From assembly GCA_023444445.1 (NCBI GenBank), contig JAEXMK010000198.1, positions 1 to 29,432 of the forward strand: a DNA stretch of 29,432 nt. Direction: 5' to 3'. Shown piece by piece: positions 1 to 7,913 of this stretch. The position numbers and the translations under genes were made by a program. Numbering within the stretch: the first letter of the stretch is position 1; the number at the start of each line of letters is the position of its first letter. Source of the DNA: Pseudomonadota bacterium (GTDB lineage: Bacteria > Pseudomonadota > Alphaproteobacteria > Rhizobiales > Rhizobiaceae). The notes under the pieces were generated by a model that had not been told where the DNA came from, did no database searches, and was given only the letters and a program-made list of their open reading frames with translations.

Positions 1-21
1 TTGTAATATGGACAAGGAGCG

Positions 22-591
22 TTAGGGCTTGGGCGGAGGCTGCGGTGCGTCCTCCATCAAACCACGGCCGATCTCACCTGCCGGACCGCGCCTCATATCA
101 TGTTTGGGACCATGGAGCGGTGGACCACCGGCCGGGCCTAAAGCTTCTATGGTACCATCCTGCCGAACGATGTAGCTCGCATGCAGCACGCCATCATCGA
201 AACGACCCTGTACGCTGATCGCCTCATCCACCTTCGCGGCTTTTCCATTTTCGCCCTCCGGGCCGGTATCGACGAGGGCACGGCCGCTCTCATCCTGAAC
301 GATGAACTTATTGCCGAAGATTTCGGCGACCTTGCCCTTGAAGGTGACAAGATTGCCTTCCTTCACGGTGGAAATGGCGACAGGTGTCATCGGCGCCATT
401 TCAGGTGTCGGCCTTGTCAGTTTCATCGCACCGGCGCCAGCGGCAGCACCCACCGCCAGCATGGCTATTGCCGCAAAGGTGAAGGCCGCGGTCTTGCGGC
501 GATGTTTCCTGTGGGGCTGCACCGGCGCTTCCGGCGCAGCTTTCGGGGCAACGGAAGTTTCGATCTCTTTATTGTCTTCAGAATGGGACAT
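22..591 (-). CDS. membrane-anchored OB-fold (BOF-like) protein
   Basis: 189 residues. A charged, proline-rich cytoplasmic N-terminus (about 1-33) is followed by one Ala/Gly-rich membrane segment (about 34-56). A small beta-rich domain (about 80-145, containing FKGKVAEIFGNKFIVQD and ALVDTG) resembles the bacterial OB-fold of the YgiW/BOF family. The tail is Gly/Pro-rich (152-189). The anchor pattern puts the OB domain in the periplasm. The ATG at 591 follows a good AGGAGA ribosome site. The gene is divergent from the response regulator at 724, sharing a 132-bp control region, so a role as a target or periplasmic partner of that two-component system is a reasonable inference but is not shown. 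Ligand and function are unknown. The gene is almost certainly real; the OB assignment is moderately sure. Confidence 0.75.
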   Translation of the reverse strand: MSHSEDNKEIETSVAPKAAPEAPVQPHRKHRRKTAAFTFAAIAMLAVGAAAGAGAMKLTRPTPEMAPMTPVAISTVKEGNLVTFKGKVAEIFGNKFIVQDESGRALVDTGPEGENGKAAKVDEAISVQGRFDDGVLHASYIVRQDGTIEALGPAGGPPLHGPKHDMRRGPAGEIGRGLMEDAPQPPPKP

Positions 592-723
592 GGTGATCTC
601 CTGTTTGAATGGACAGCCATGTTTTAATCGGAGTCGGCCACCGGCAGCCTGAACCTTGTGGTTCAGCTTGAGTTAAGCCTTCCGGGACTAGTAAAACGCA
701 TTCATCAACACGAGCAGGCACAC

Positions 724-1386
724 ATGCGGGTACTTCTTGTCGAAGACGACAGCGACCTCTCAAAGCGTATCGCGGCCAGCCTGCGCGCGGAGAATTTTGT
801 CATCGACATCGCGCAAAATGGTGAGGACGCCGAACATGCCGGCCTGACCGAACTTTACGACGTCGCCGTTCTTGACCTCGGATTGCCCAAGATCGACGGG
901 GTTTCGGTTCTCAAATCATGGCGGGCGGCACAGCGCAACCTGCCCGTACTGGTATTGACGGCGCGCGACGGCTGGCCGGACAAGGTGGCAAGCTTCAAGG
1001 CCGGGGCAGACGATTTCCTGACCAAGCCGTTCAAGGTGGAAGAACTCGTTCTGCGGCTGCGTGCACTGGTTCGCCGTGCCACCGGTCATGCCGCTTCCAT
1101 CGTCACCTGCGGTTCGCTTGTTTTCGACGCGCAGCTCGGGACCTTCGAACAGAACGGCCTGCCGCTGAAGCTCACCGCGCTGGAGTGGCGTGTGCTCTCC
1201 TGCCTCATCCTGCGCAAGGAGGTGGTGGTTGACCGTCGTGAACTCATCGAACGGGTTTACGAGGGCGATGCGGAGGTGGATTCCAATTCCATCGAAGTCA
1301 TCATCGCCCGCCTGCGGCGCAAGATCGGTGCCGAACACATCGAGACCGTTCGCGGTCGCGGTTACATGTTGAAGGCCGAGCCATGA
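724..1386 (+). CDS. OmpR/PhoP-family response regulator
   Basis: 220 residues. The receiver domain (1-115) has the acidic pair at D8/D9 in LLVEDD, phospho-acceptor D51 in AVLDLGLP, T79 in LVLTA and K101 in FLTKPF. The C-terminal winged helix (about 125-218) has the OmpR-type ending IETVRGRGYML. It resembles the PhoP/FeuP subgroup of rhizobia. The reading frame is open back to a GTG at 658, but the receiver fold begins exactly at the ATG at 724, so that start is used even though its ribosome site (GAGCAGG) is only fair. The last codons overlap the sensor kinase start by ATGA, which implies translational coupling. Likely output is transcription control, possibly including the divergent OB-fold gene; the signal is unknown. 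Confidence 0.93.
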   Translation: MRVLLVEDDSDLSKRIAASLRAENFVIDIAQNGEDAEHAGLTELYDVAVLDLGLPKIDGVSVLKSWRAAQRNLPVLVLTARDGWPDKVASFKAGADDFLTKPFKVEELVLRLRALVRRATGHAASIVTCGSLVFDAQLGTFEQNGLPLKLTALEWRVLSCLILRKEVVVDRRELIERVYEGDAEVDSNSIEVIIARLRRKIGAEHIETVRGRGYMLKAEP

Positions 1387-2741
1387 GCGAACCCACAGTC
1401 AGCCGCGGGCCTTCCATATCGCGCCGTTTGACGGTTTTTTCGGTGATTTTCGTCACCGCAAGCGTCATGATCGCTTCGATCATTCTTTACCTCATCGTTG
1501 CCGGCGTCGTTCGTGAACAGATCGATCAGCGGCTCGATACGCAGATCGAAGGCCTGCGCAGCGCCCTTTCGGGCGACGAGACCGACCGTGTGACTCTGAA
1601 CGCGGCCCTTGATGGTCCGCCTTTCGACAGGCGCGGTTCCGGTTGGTACTGGCAGATCCATGGTGAAGGCATTGCCATCACCTCACGCTCGCTCGCTGGG
1701 CAAAGCCTCGACAATCCACCCTCCCCGTTCGACTGGGGCAAGATGATGGGACATGGGCCGCGTCCAGGCGTCAATGCCGAACTTCACGGTCAGGACCTCT
1801 ATCTTCGCTCCATTCAGACCATGGTCGGCGGGAAACTCATCGAAATCACTGCCACCGCGCCACGTTTTGCCCTGGTCGCCCCTGCCCGCAGCGCGCTTTT
1901 ATGGTTGATCCCGGCCATGACGCTGCTCGGCGCCAGTCTCGTTGCAGGCATTTTCCTGCAGGTGAGATACGGTCTGCGGCCTTTGCGGCAACTGACCGCC
2001 GACATTTCCTCGATTTCGGCCGGCACATTGGAACGGTTGCCGGACGCGGAGGTGAAGGAGCTTCGCCCTGCCTCCCATGAGATAAACCGCCTTGTGGAAC
2101 AGAACAGGGAAAGACTGACCGAGACGCGCCTGCATTTCGCCAATCTCGCCCATGGCCTGAAAACGCCGGTGACGAGCCTTTATCTTGCGCTCAATGATAC
2201 CAACGATCCTGATAATACGATGCGGACACTGGTGGACAGGATCGACCAGAGGATCCGTCATCATCTCGCACGCGCCCGCAAGACCGCCGCCGGCGGCGTG
2301 GTTGCCGCAACGCCGGTCAGGCCGAGGATCAACGACATCCTCGAGATCATGACGCACATCTACGCGGATCGCGGCATCGTCGCGACCGTGGATGTCGAGG
2401 ATGCTCTGCGCGTGCAGGTCGGGCCGGAAGACCTGGACGAGATCATCGGCAACATCACGGACAATGCCTTTAAATGGGCAAAGGGTCGGGTCGGAATTTC
2501 CGCCCGCAAGACCGGGCGCGATATCCTGCTCACGATCTCCGACGATGGCCCCGGTATCGACGACGCTCTCGTCGCAGAGGTATTTGAACCCGGCAGACGC
2601 ATGGACGAAACCGTGCCGGGAGACGGTTTCGGTCTTACCATCGTCAGGGAACTCGTCGAACTTCACGGCGGCAGGATCAGCCTGGAACGCAATGGCGATG
2701 GCGGGCTCTCCTGCCTGCTCACCTTGCCATCCGCCATATGA
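1383..2741 (+). CDS. sensor histidine kinase (PhoQ/FeuQ-like)
   Basis: 452 residues. Transmembrane segment about 18-43, periplasmic sensor region about 44-168, second transmembrane segment about 171-193, then HAMP (about 194-246). The dimerisation helix carries the phospho-accepting histidine H257 in LAHGLKTP, the H-box form typical of the PhoQ/FeuQ subgroup. The ATPase domain has the N-box NITDNAFKWA (357-366), DDGPGI (387-392) and GDGFGL (413-418). All catalytic motifs are intact. It overlaps the regulator gene by 4 nt and is its cognate kinase. The periplasmic domain contains several acidic residues but nothing that identifies a ligand. The gene ends convergent with the MFS carrier gene. 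Confidence 0.93.
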   Translation: MSEPTVSRGPSISRRLTVFSVIFVTASVMIASIILYLIVAGVVREQIDQRLDTQIEGLRSALSGDETDRVTLNAALDGPPFDRRGSGWYWQIHGEGIAITSRSLAGQSLDNPPSPFDWGKMMGHGPRPGVNAELHGQDLYLRSIQTMVGGKLIEITATAPRFALVAPARSALLWLIPAMTLLGASLVAGIFLQVRYGLRPLRQLTADISSISAGTLERLPDAEVKELRPASHEINRLVEQNRERLTETRLHFANLAHGLKTPVTSLYLALNDTNDPDNTMRTLVDRIDQRIRHHLARARKTAAGGVVAATPVRPRINDILEIMTHIYADRGIVATVDVEDALRVQVGPEDLDEIIGNITDNAFKWAKGRVGISARKTGRDILLTISDDGPGIDDALVAEVFEPGRRMDETVPGDGFGLTIVRELVELHGGRISLERNGDGGLSCLLTLPSAI

Positions 2742-2796
2742 TGTTCTCAAATCGCGAGCCTGCGTTTCGAGAAGCTTTTTCAGGGCCTGAAGCAAA

Positions 2797-2821
2797 TCCG
2801 GGCAGCACGAGGCTGCCCGGA
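2797..2821 (-). terminator. intrinsic terminator after the OFA carrier gene
   Basis: A perfect 10-bp stem (TCCGGGCAGC paired with GCTGCCCGGA) closes a 5-nt loop. On the minus strand it is followed by TTTGCTT. It lies 22 nt past the stop of the carrier gene and between two convergent genes. The U-tract is short, so termination strength is uncertain. Confidence 0.65.
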
Positions 2822-2842
2822 AAATGTTGACGCTGTCTGCAA

Positions 2843-4495
2843 TCAGCCGAATAGCGCGAGGCTGCTCCTCACCGTCACCCAGACACCCCAAAGCAGCGGA
2901 ATACCGACGGCAGCCCAGGCAAGAGCCGCCTTGGCATCCAGCCCGCCGCGACCGATGCCGAAGGAGCCTGTGGGGCCGGCATTGGCAGCGGCCGTCTTCG
3001 CCTGCAATGCTGCGACTTCCGCATCAGACATGAACCACTTGTCGGCGAGCGGCCGCACGAAGGCATTCGCGATCAGGCCAATGGCCAGCATGCCTGCCAG
3101 GATATACATGGTGCTGGTATAGAGCGCTGGCCCAGGTGCCACGCCCGCCGCGATCTGTGCCTCGCGGATATAGTTGACGACCACAGGTCCGGCGATGCCG
3201 GCCGTCGCCCACGCCGTCAGCAGGCGGCCATGGATTGCGCCGACGAACTGCGTGCCGAAAATATCGGCGAGATAGGCGGGGATGGTCGCGAAACCACCGC
3301 CATACATCGAGAGGATGATGCCGAAGGCGAGCACGAAGAGCGCCTTGTTGCCCATCGTCGCAAGCGTCGGCGCCAGCGCGTAGAGAACGATGCCGAGAAT
3401 GAAGAAGCAGAAATAGGTGTTCTTGCGACCGATCTTGTCAGACATTGACGCCCAGAAAAAACGGCCGCCGATGTTGAACAGGGACAGGAGCCCGGTGAAC
3501 CCGGCCGCAATCGCCGCTATCTGTGCCTTCTGCCCCGCATCAAGATCGGCAAAACCGACACCCGGCAAACCAATCAGCGAACCGGCGAAGATTTCTTGCA
3601 ACATGGGCGAAGCCATGCCGATGACGCCGATACCAGCCGAAACATTGAGGCAGAGCACCGCCCAGATAAGCCAGAACTGTTTTGTCTTGTGCGCGTCGCG
3701 CAGGTGGACATGGCGCGTGGTTATCATCGCGCTTTTGGCCGCCGGTGCTGTCCAGCCTTCCGGACGCCACCCGGCCGGCGGAATGCGATAACCGAAGGCG
3801 CCAGCCATCATGAAGACGAAATAGATCAGCGCCATGACGACGAAGGTCTGCCAGACGCCCACCGAAGTTTCGGTCTTGAAATGGTTCATCAGCAGATTGG
3901 CGAGTGGTGCACCGATCATCGCACCGCCGCCGAAGCCCATGATCGCCATGCCCGTCGCCATGCCGCGACGATCCGGGAACCATTTGATCAGGGTCGAAAC
4001 CGGCGAAATATAACCGAGGCCAAGGCCAACGCCGCCGATGACGCCTGCACCCAGCCACATCAGCCAGAGCTGATGGGTGATGACGCCGACTGCGGCGACC
4101 AGAATGCCGCCGCACCAGCAGCAGGCGGAAACGAAGCCCGCCTTGCGGGGCCCCACGCGCTCCAGCCAGCCGCCCCAGATAGCGGCCGAGCAGCCGAGAA
4201 GCACAAAGAAGAGCGTATAGATCCAGCCGAGATCGGCCACGCGCCAGTTACACTCGGTGGTAAACAGCGCACCCATCAGCGTCAGACCGGAGCAGCTCGG
4301 ATCGGTCGCCGGCAGCGCTTTCGACAGCGGCAGCCAGAAAACGCTGAAACCATAGGCCATGCCGATGCACAGATGGATGGCAAGAGCTGCCGGCGACACC
4401 AGCCAGCGATTGAACCCCGGTCTTGCAATTATTCGTTCGCGGTCCAAAAACCCGGCCTGCGCCGCCTCTCCCGCCGTTGCGCCTGCTACTGCCAT
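2843..4495 (-). CDS. OFA-family MFS carrier (oxalate/formate antiporter type)
   Basis: 550 residues, about 12-13 membrane helices. The first helix carries the family pattern IGMAYGFSVFWLPLSKA. The loop after helix 6 and the helices GIGVIGMASPMLQE and GGRFFWASMSDKIGRK match the OxlT/OFA group. It is longer than classic OxlT (about 420 residues): it has an extended first periplasmic loop with two cysteines (C-SGLTLMGALFTTE-C) and an extra C-terminal hydrophobic helix. Start: ATGs lie at 4501 and 4495; AGGGAGG sits 8 nt before 4495 but only 2 nt before 4501, so 4495 is preferred. It lies 113 bp downstream of fdsD on the same strand, so formate (or oxalate/formate) transport feeding the dehydrogenase is the natural inference; the substrate is not proven by sequence. 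Confidence 0.88.
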   Translation of the reverse strand: MAVAGATAGEAAQAGFLDRERIIARPGFNRWLVSPAALAIHLCIGMAYGFSVFWLPLSKALPATDPSCSGLTLMGALFTTECNWRVADLGWIYTLFFVLLGCSAAIWGGWLERVGPRKAGFVSACCWCGGILVAAVGVITHQLWLMWLGAGVIGGVGLGLGYISPVSTLIKWFPDRRGMATGMAIMGFGGGAMIGAPLANLLMNHFKTETSVGVWQTFVVMALIYFVFMMAGAFGYRIPPAGWRPEGWTAPAAKSAMITTRHVHLRDAHKTKQFWLIWAVLCLNVSAGIGVIGMASPMLQEIFAGSLIGLPGVGFADLDAGQKAQIAAIAAGFTGLLSLFNIGGRFFWASMSDKIGRKNTYFCFFILGIVLYALAPTLATMGNKALFVLAFGIILSMYGGGFATIPAYLADIFGTQFVGAIHGRLLTAWATAGIAGPVVVNYIREAQIAAGVAPGPALYTSTMYILAGMLAIGLIANAFVRPLADKWFMSDAEVAALQAKTAAANAGPTGSFGIGRGGLDAKAALAWAAVGIPLLWGVWVTVRSSLALFG

Positions 4496-4608
4496 CGACA
4501 TTTCCTCCCTCGTGGATGTCTGGACATTTTGTTCGCCCCGCCAGGCGAACATTGAAACCGCCGAACATCCTCCCGAACGGCGGCAAGCTTTATTTGACAA
4601 CGCCCCGA

Positions 4609-4953
4609 TCAGACGCGTGTCGTTTCCGGCACGCTCGGTTCTGAAAGGGACTCGCCCGCAATCGGGCCCTTCCCGCCCGGAGCGCCCTTAGCATCGTCAC
4701 CGAGCCCCACGGCACCGGCCGCCGGCGCATCGGGCCTTCTGATCTCTCTGGATGCCGCAAGCACGAGTGGCAGGAAATCGCCGGCACCGGCATCCACCAT
4801 CTCGAAGAAGCGGCGTCGCATGCGCGGTTCCCAGAACTTGTTGATATGCGTGGCAACGCCGTCCACACGAATATCTTCCGCCTGCGACAGGAAAAACGTC
4901 GCGATCTGGTTCGCCATCCTCACCAGCTTTTCATCGGTGTGATTGAGCAACAT
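4609..4953 (-). CDS. fdsD: formate dehydrogenase delta subunit
   Basis: 114 residues. The N-terminal two-thirds match FdsD: KLVRMANQIATFF (about 9-21), then HINKFWEPRMRR (about 36-47), then a hydrophobic stretch LPLVLAA. The small delta subunit belongs to NAD-dependent molybdenum formate dehydrogenases (FdsGBAD type), where it is needed for assembly or stability of the enzyme. The tail beyond about residue 72 is low-complexity (Ala/Gly/Pro rich), making the protein longer than many FdsD proteins. The ATG at 4953 has GGGGAG at a workable distance. It is separated from fdsA by 73 bp that contain a terminator-like hairpin, and no fdsC/fdhD lies between them. Confidence 0.88.
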   Translation of the reverse strand: MLLNHTDEKLVRMANQIATFFLSQAEDIRVDGVATHINKFWEPRMRRRFFEMVDAGAGDFLPLVLAASREIRRPDAPAAGAVGLGDDAKGAPGGKGPIAGESLSEPSVPETTRV

Positions 4954-4998
4954 GACCTACTCCCCGCGCCAGCTCCCAGGCCGACGCCTCCATGTGTG

Positions 4999-5021
4999 AA
5001 AAGGCCGGGACAAGCCCGGCC
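4999..5021 (-). terminator. terminator or attenuator hairpin between fdsA and fdsD
   Basis: A perfect 7-bp GC-only stem (GGCCGGG paired with CCCGGCC, loop ACAAG) is followed on the minus strand by TTTTCAC. It starts 6 nt past the fdsA stop. It could lower fdsD and carrier expression relative to fdsGBA, or protect the fdsGBA message. Confidence 0.55.
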
Positions 5022-5026
5022 CCCGA

Positions 5027-7909
5027 TTATTCCGCAGCTTCCAGCTTGCCGGCGATCCGGCGGGACTGACGCGACAGCGCATCATATTCTTCCTGCCATT
5101 CCGTCGGCCCATTGGAGGGCGAGACCTGAACCGCCGTCACCTTGTATTCCGGACAGTTGGTCGCCCAGTCGGAGAAGTCGGTGGTGATGACATTCGCCTG
5201 CGTGCCCGGGTGATGGAAGGTGGTATAAACCACGCCGGGTGCCACACGGTCGGTGATCAGAGCCCGGAGTGTCGTATCACCAGACCGGCTGACGAGCTTG
5301 ATCCAGTCGCCGTCCTTCACGCCGCGCTGTTCGGCATCGTGCGGATGGATTTCCAGACGATCCTCCTCATGCCAGACAACGTTTTCGGTGCGCCGCGTCT
5401 GCGCGCCGACATTGTATTGCGACAGGATGCGGCCGGTGGTGAGCAGCAGCGGGAAACGCGGACCGGTGCGCTCATCCGTCGCCACATATTCGGTGCGGAT
5501 GAACTTGCCCTTGCCGCGCACGAAGCCGTCCACATGCATGATCGGCGAACCCTCGGGGAATTTTTCGTTGCAGGGCCACTGCACCGAGCCCTTCTCTTCC
5601 AGATAGGCATAGGAAACGCTGGCAAAGCTTGGTGTTGTTGCCGCGATTTCGTCCATGATCTCGGAGGGATGGGTGTAATCCCACGCGAGACCCATGGCCT
5701 GCGCCAGCTTCTGCGTCACTTCCCAGTCCGCATAACCGTTCTTCGGCGACATGACCTTGCGCACGCGGTTAATGCGGCGCTCCGCATTGGTGAAGGTGCC
5801 ATCCTTTTCGAGGAAGGTGGAACCCGGCAGGAACACATGCGCATAATTCGCCGTCTCGTTCAGGAAGAGATCGTGCACGACAACACATTCCATGGCGGCA
5901 AGGCCAGCGGATACGTGCTTGGTGTCCGGGTCGGACTGGAGGATATCCTCGCCCTGAATGTAAATGCCCTTGAAACTGCCATCCACAGCCGCGTCCAGCA
6001 TGTTGGGGATACGCAGCCCCGGTTCGTTGTTGAGCTTCACGCCCCAGAGTTTCTCGAACACATCACGCGTCGCATCGTCGGAAATATGCCGGTAGCCCGG
6101 CAGTTCGTGCGGGAAAGACCCCATGTCGCAGGAGCCCTGCACATTGTTCTGTCCACGCAGCGGATTGACGCCCACACCGGGGCGACCGATGTTGCCGGTG
6201 ACCATGGCAAGATTGGCGATCGCCATGACGGTGGTCGAACCCTGGCTGTGTTCGGTGACACCAAGACCGTAATAGATCGCGCCATTACCGCCCTTTGCAT
6301 AAAGCCGGGCCGCACCACGCAATTCTTCCGCCGGAACGCCTGTAAAGCTTTCGGTTTCTTCCGGGCTATGCTGCGGCTCGGCGACGAAGGCTGCCCAGTC
6401 TTCGAATTCCGACCAGTCGCAGCGTTCGCGGATAAAGGCTTCGTTGAAGAGACCTTCGGTGACGATGACATGCGCAAGCGATGTCAGTACCGCCACATTG
6501 GTACCGGGCTTCAGCGGCAGATGGAAGGATGCCTCGACATGCGGCGTGCGCACAAGATCGATACGGCGTGGATCGATAACGATCAGCTTTGCGCCCTGAC
6601 GCAGCCGCTTCTTCAGCCGTGAGCCAAAAACCGGATGACCGTCGGTCGGATTGGCGCCGATGACGAGCACCACATCCGACTGCTCGACGCTATCGAAATT
6701 CTGCGTGCCGGCGGAGGTGCCGAAGGCCTGGCCGAGGCCGTAACCCGTCGGCGAATGGCAGACGCGGGCACAGGTATCGACGTTATTATTGCCGAAGCCG
6801 GCGCGGATGAGTTTCTGGACCAGGAAGGTTTCTTCATTCGTGCAACGGGACGAGGTGATGCCGCCGATGGATTCCCGGCCATAGGTGCCCTGAATACGCT
6901 GAAACTCCGAGGCGACGTGGGAGAAGGCTTCCTCCCAGGTCACTTCCCGCCAGGGATCGCTGATCTTTTCGCGGATCATCGGGTTGAGGATACGATCCCT
7001 GTGGGTGGCATAACCATAGGCAAAACGCCCCTTGACGCAGGAATGGCCGCGGTTTGCCTGCCCGTCCTTCCAGGGCACCATGCGCACCAGCTCTTCCCCA
7101 CGCATTTCCGCCTTGAAGGAGCAGCCGACGCCGCAATAGGCGCAGGTGGTCACCATCGAATGTTCCGGCTGGCCGATCTCGATCACCGATTTTTCGGTAA
7201 GCGTCGCGGTCGGACAGGCCTGCACGCAGGCGCCGCAGGACACACAATCGGAATCAAGAAACGCCTCATGCGCGCCGGGCGATACGCGGCTCTCGAAACC
7301 ACGGCCTTCGATCGTCAGCGCAAAGGTTCCCTGCACTTCCTCGCAGGCCCGCACGCAGCGCGAACAGACGATGCATTTGGACGGATCATAGGTGAAATAG
7401 GGATTGCTTTCGTCCTTTGGCATAAAGCGGGCATTGAGCTCGCCATCGCCAGCGCGCGTCTTCACATGATTGTCGCCCTCGTAGCCGTAACGCACATCGC
7501 GAAGACCAACTGCACCCGCCATGTCCTGCAATTCGCAATCGCCATTGGCGGCGCAGGTCAGACAGTCGAGCGGATGGTCGGAAATATAAAGCTCCATCAC
7601 GCCCTTGCGGATCTGCTTCAGCCGCTCCGTCTGCGTATGCACGACGAGGCCGGCAGCGACCGGCGTGGTGCAGGAGGCGGGGGTGCCGTTGCGGCCCTCC
7701 ACCTCGATGAGACAGAGGCGGCAGGAGCCGAAGGCATCCACCATGTCGGTGGCGCAGAGTTTCGGGACATCGACGCCCGCTTCGCGCGAGGCGCGCATGA
7801 TCGAGGTTCCGGCGGGAACGGTCACCTGCCGGCCGTCGATGGTGAGCGTCACCATATCCGTCGCGTTGGATTTCGGGGTTCCATAGTCGAATTCGGTTAC
7901 AAGGGCCAT
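5027..7909 (-). CDS. fdsA: NAD-dependent formate dehydrogenase, molybdenum alpha subunit
   Basis: 960 residues. It oxidises formate to CO2 at a bis-MGD molybdenum centre. Cofactor sites are visible in order: N-terminal 2Fe-2S (C52, C63, C66, C80); His-ligated 4Fe-4S (H112, C116, C119, C125); two ferredoxin-type 4Fe-4S clusters (C179/182/185/189 and C222/225/228/232); the 4Fe-4S of the MGD domain (C256, C259, C263, C291); and active-site C384-H385 in RVCHSPTG. The active site is Cys, not selenocysteine. This NuoG-like N-terminal half fused to a molybdopterin half is the FdsA/FdhF arrangement of soluble NAD-linked enzymes. The frame is open 13 codons further, but the ATG at 7909, preceded by GGAG six nt upstream, gives the family N-terminus. 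It starts 4 nt after the fdsB stop, so it is cotranscribed and probably coupled. Confidence 0.96.
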   Translation of the reverse strand: MALVTEFDYGTPKSNATDMVTLTIDGRQVTVPAGTSIMRASREAGVDVPKLCATDMVDAFGSCRLCLIEVEGRNGTPASCTTPVAAGLVVHTQTERLKQIRKGVMELYISDHPLDCLTCAANGDCELQDMAGAVGLRDVRYGYEGDNHVKTRAGDGELNARFMPKDESNPYFTYDPSKCIVCSRCVRACEEVQGTFALTIEGRGFESRVSPGAHEAFLDSDCVSCGACVQACPTATLTEKSVIEIGQPEHSMVTTCAYCGVGCSFKAEMRGEELVRMVPWKDGQANRGHSCVKGRFAYGYATHRDRILNPMIREKISDPWREVTWEEAFSHVASEFQRIQGTYGRESIGGITSSRCTNEETFLVQKLIRAGFGNNNVDTCARVCHSPTGYGLGQAFGTSAGTQNFDSVEQSDVVLVIGANPTDGHPVFGSRLKKRLRQGAKLIVIDPRRIDLVRTPHVEASFHLPLKPGTNVAVLTSLAHVIVTEGLFNEAFIRERCDWSEFEDWAAFVAEPQHSPEETESFTGVPAEELRGAARLYAKGGNGAIYYGLGVTEHSQGSTTVMAIANLAMVTGNIGRPGVGVNPLRGQNNVQGSCDMGSFPHELPGYRHISDDATRDVFEKLWGVKLNNEPGLRIPNMLDAAVDGSFKGIYIQGEDILQSDPDTKHVSAGLAAMECVVVHDLFLNETANYAHVFLPGSTFLEKDGTFTNAERRINRVRKVMSPKNGYADWEVTQKLAQAMGLAWDYTHPSEIMDEIAATTPSFASVSYAYLEEKGSVQWPCNEKFPEGSPIMHVDGFVRGKGKFIRTEYVATDERTGPRFPLLLTTGRILSQYNVGAQTRRTENVVWHEEDRLEIHPHDAEQRGVKDGDWIKLVSRSGDTTLRALITDRVAPGVVYTTFHHPGTQANVITTDFSDWATNCPEYKVTAVQVSPSNGPTEWQEEYDALSRQSRRIAGKLEAAE

Positions 7910-7913
7910 GGTC

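Noticed and set aside
1899..2891. 330-codon minus-strand frame opposite the sensor kinase
   Set aside because: It is the antisense shadow of a kinase with all catalytic motifs intact; it has no ribosome site or recognisable domain.
4530..4551. 8-bp hairpin (TGTTCGCC with GGCGAACA) between fdsD and the carrier gene
   Set aside because: Considered as a terminator or riboswitch, but it is followed by AAAATG rather than a U-tract on the minus strand, and it matches no riboswitch I recognise; left as a leader stem-loop of unknown meaning.
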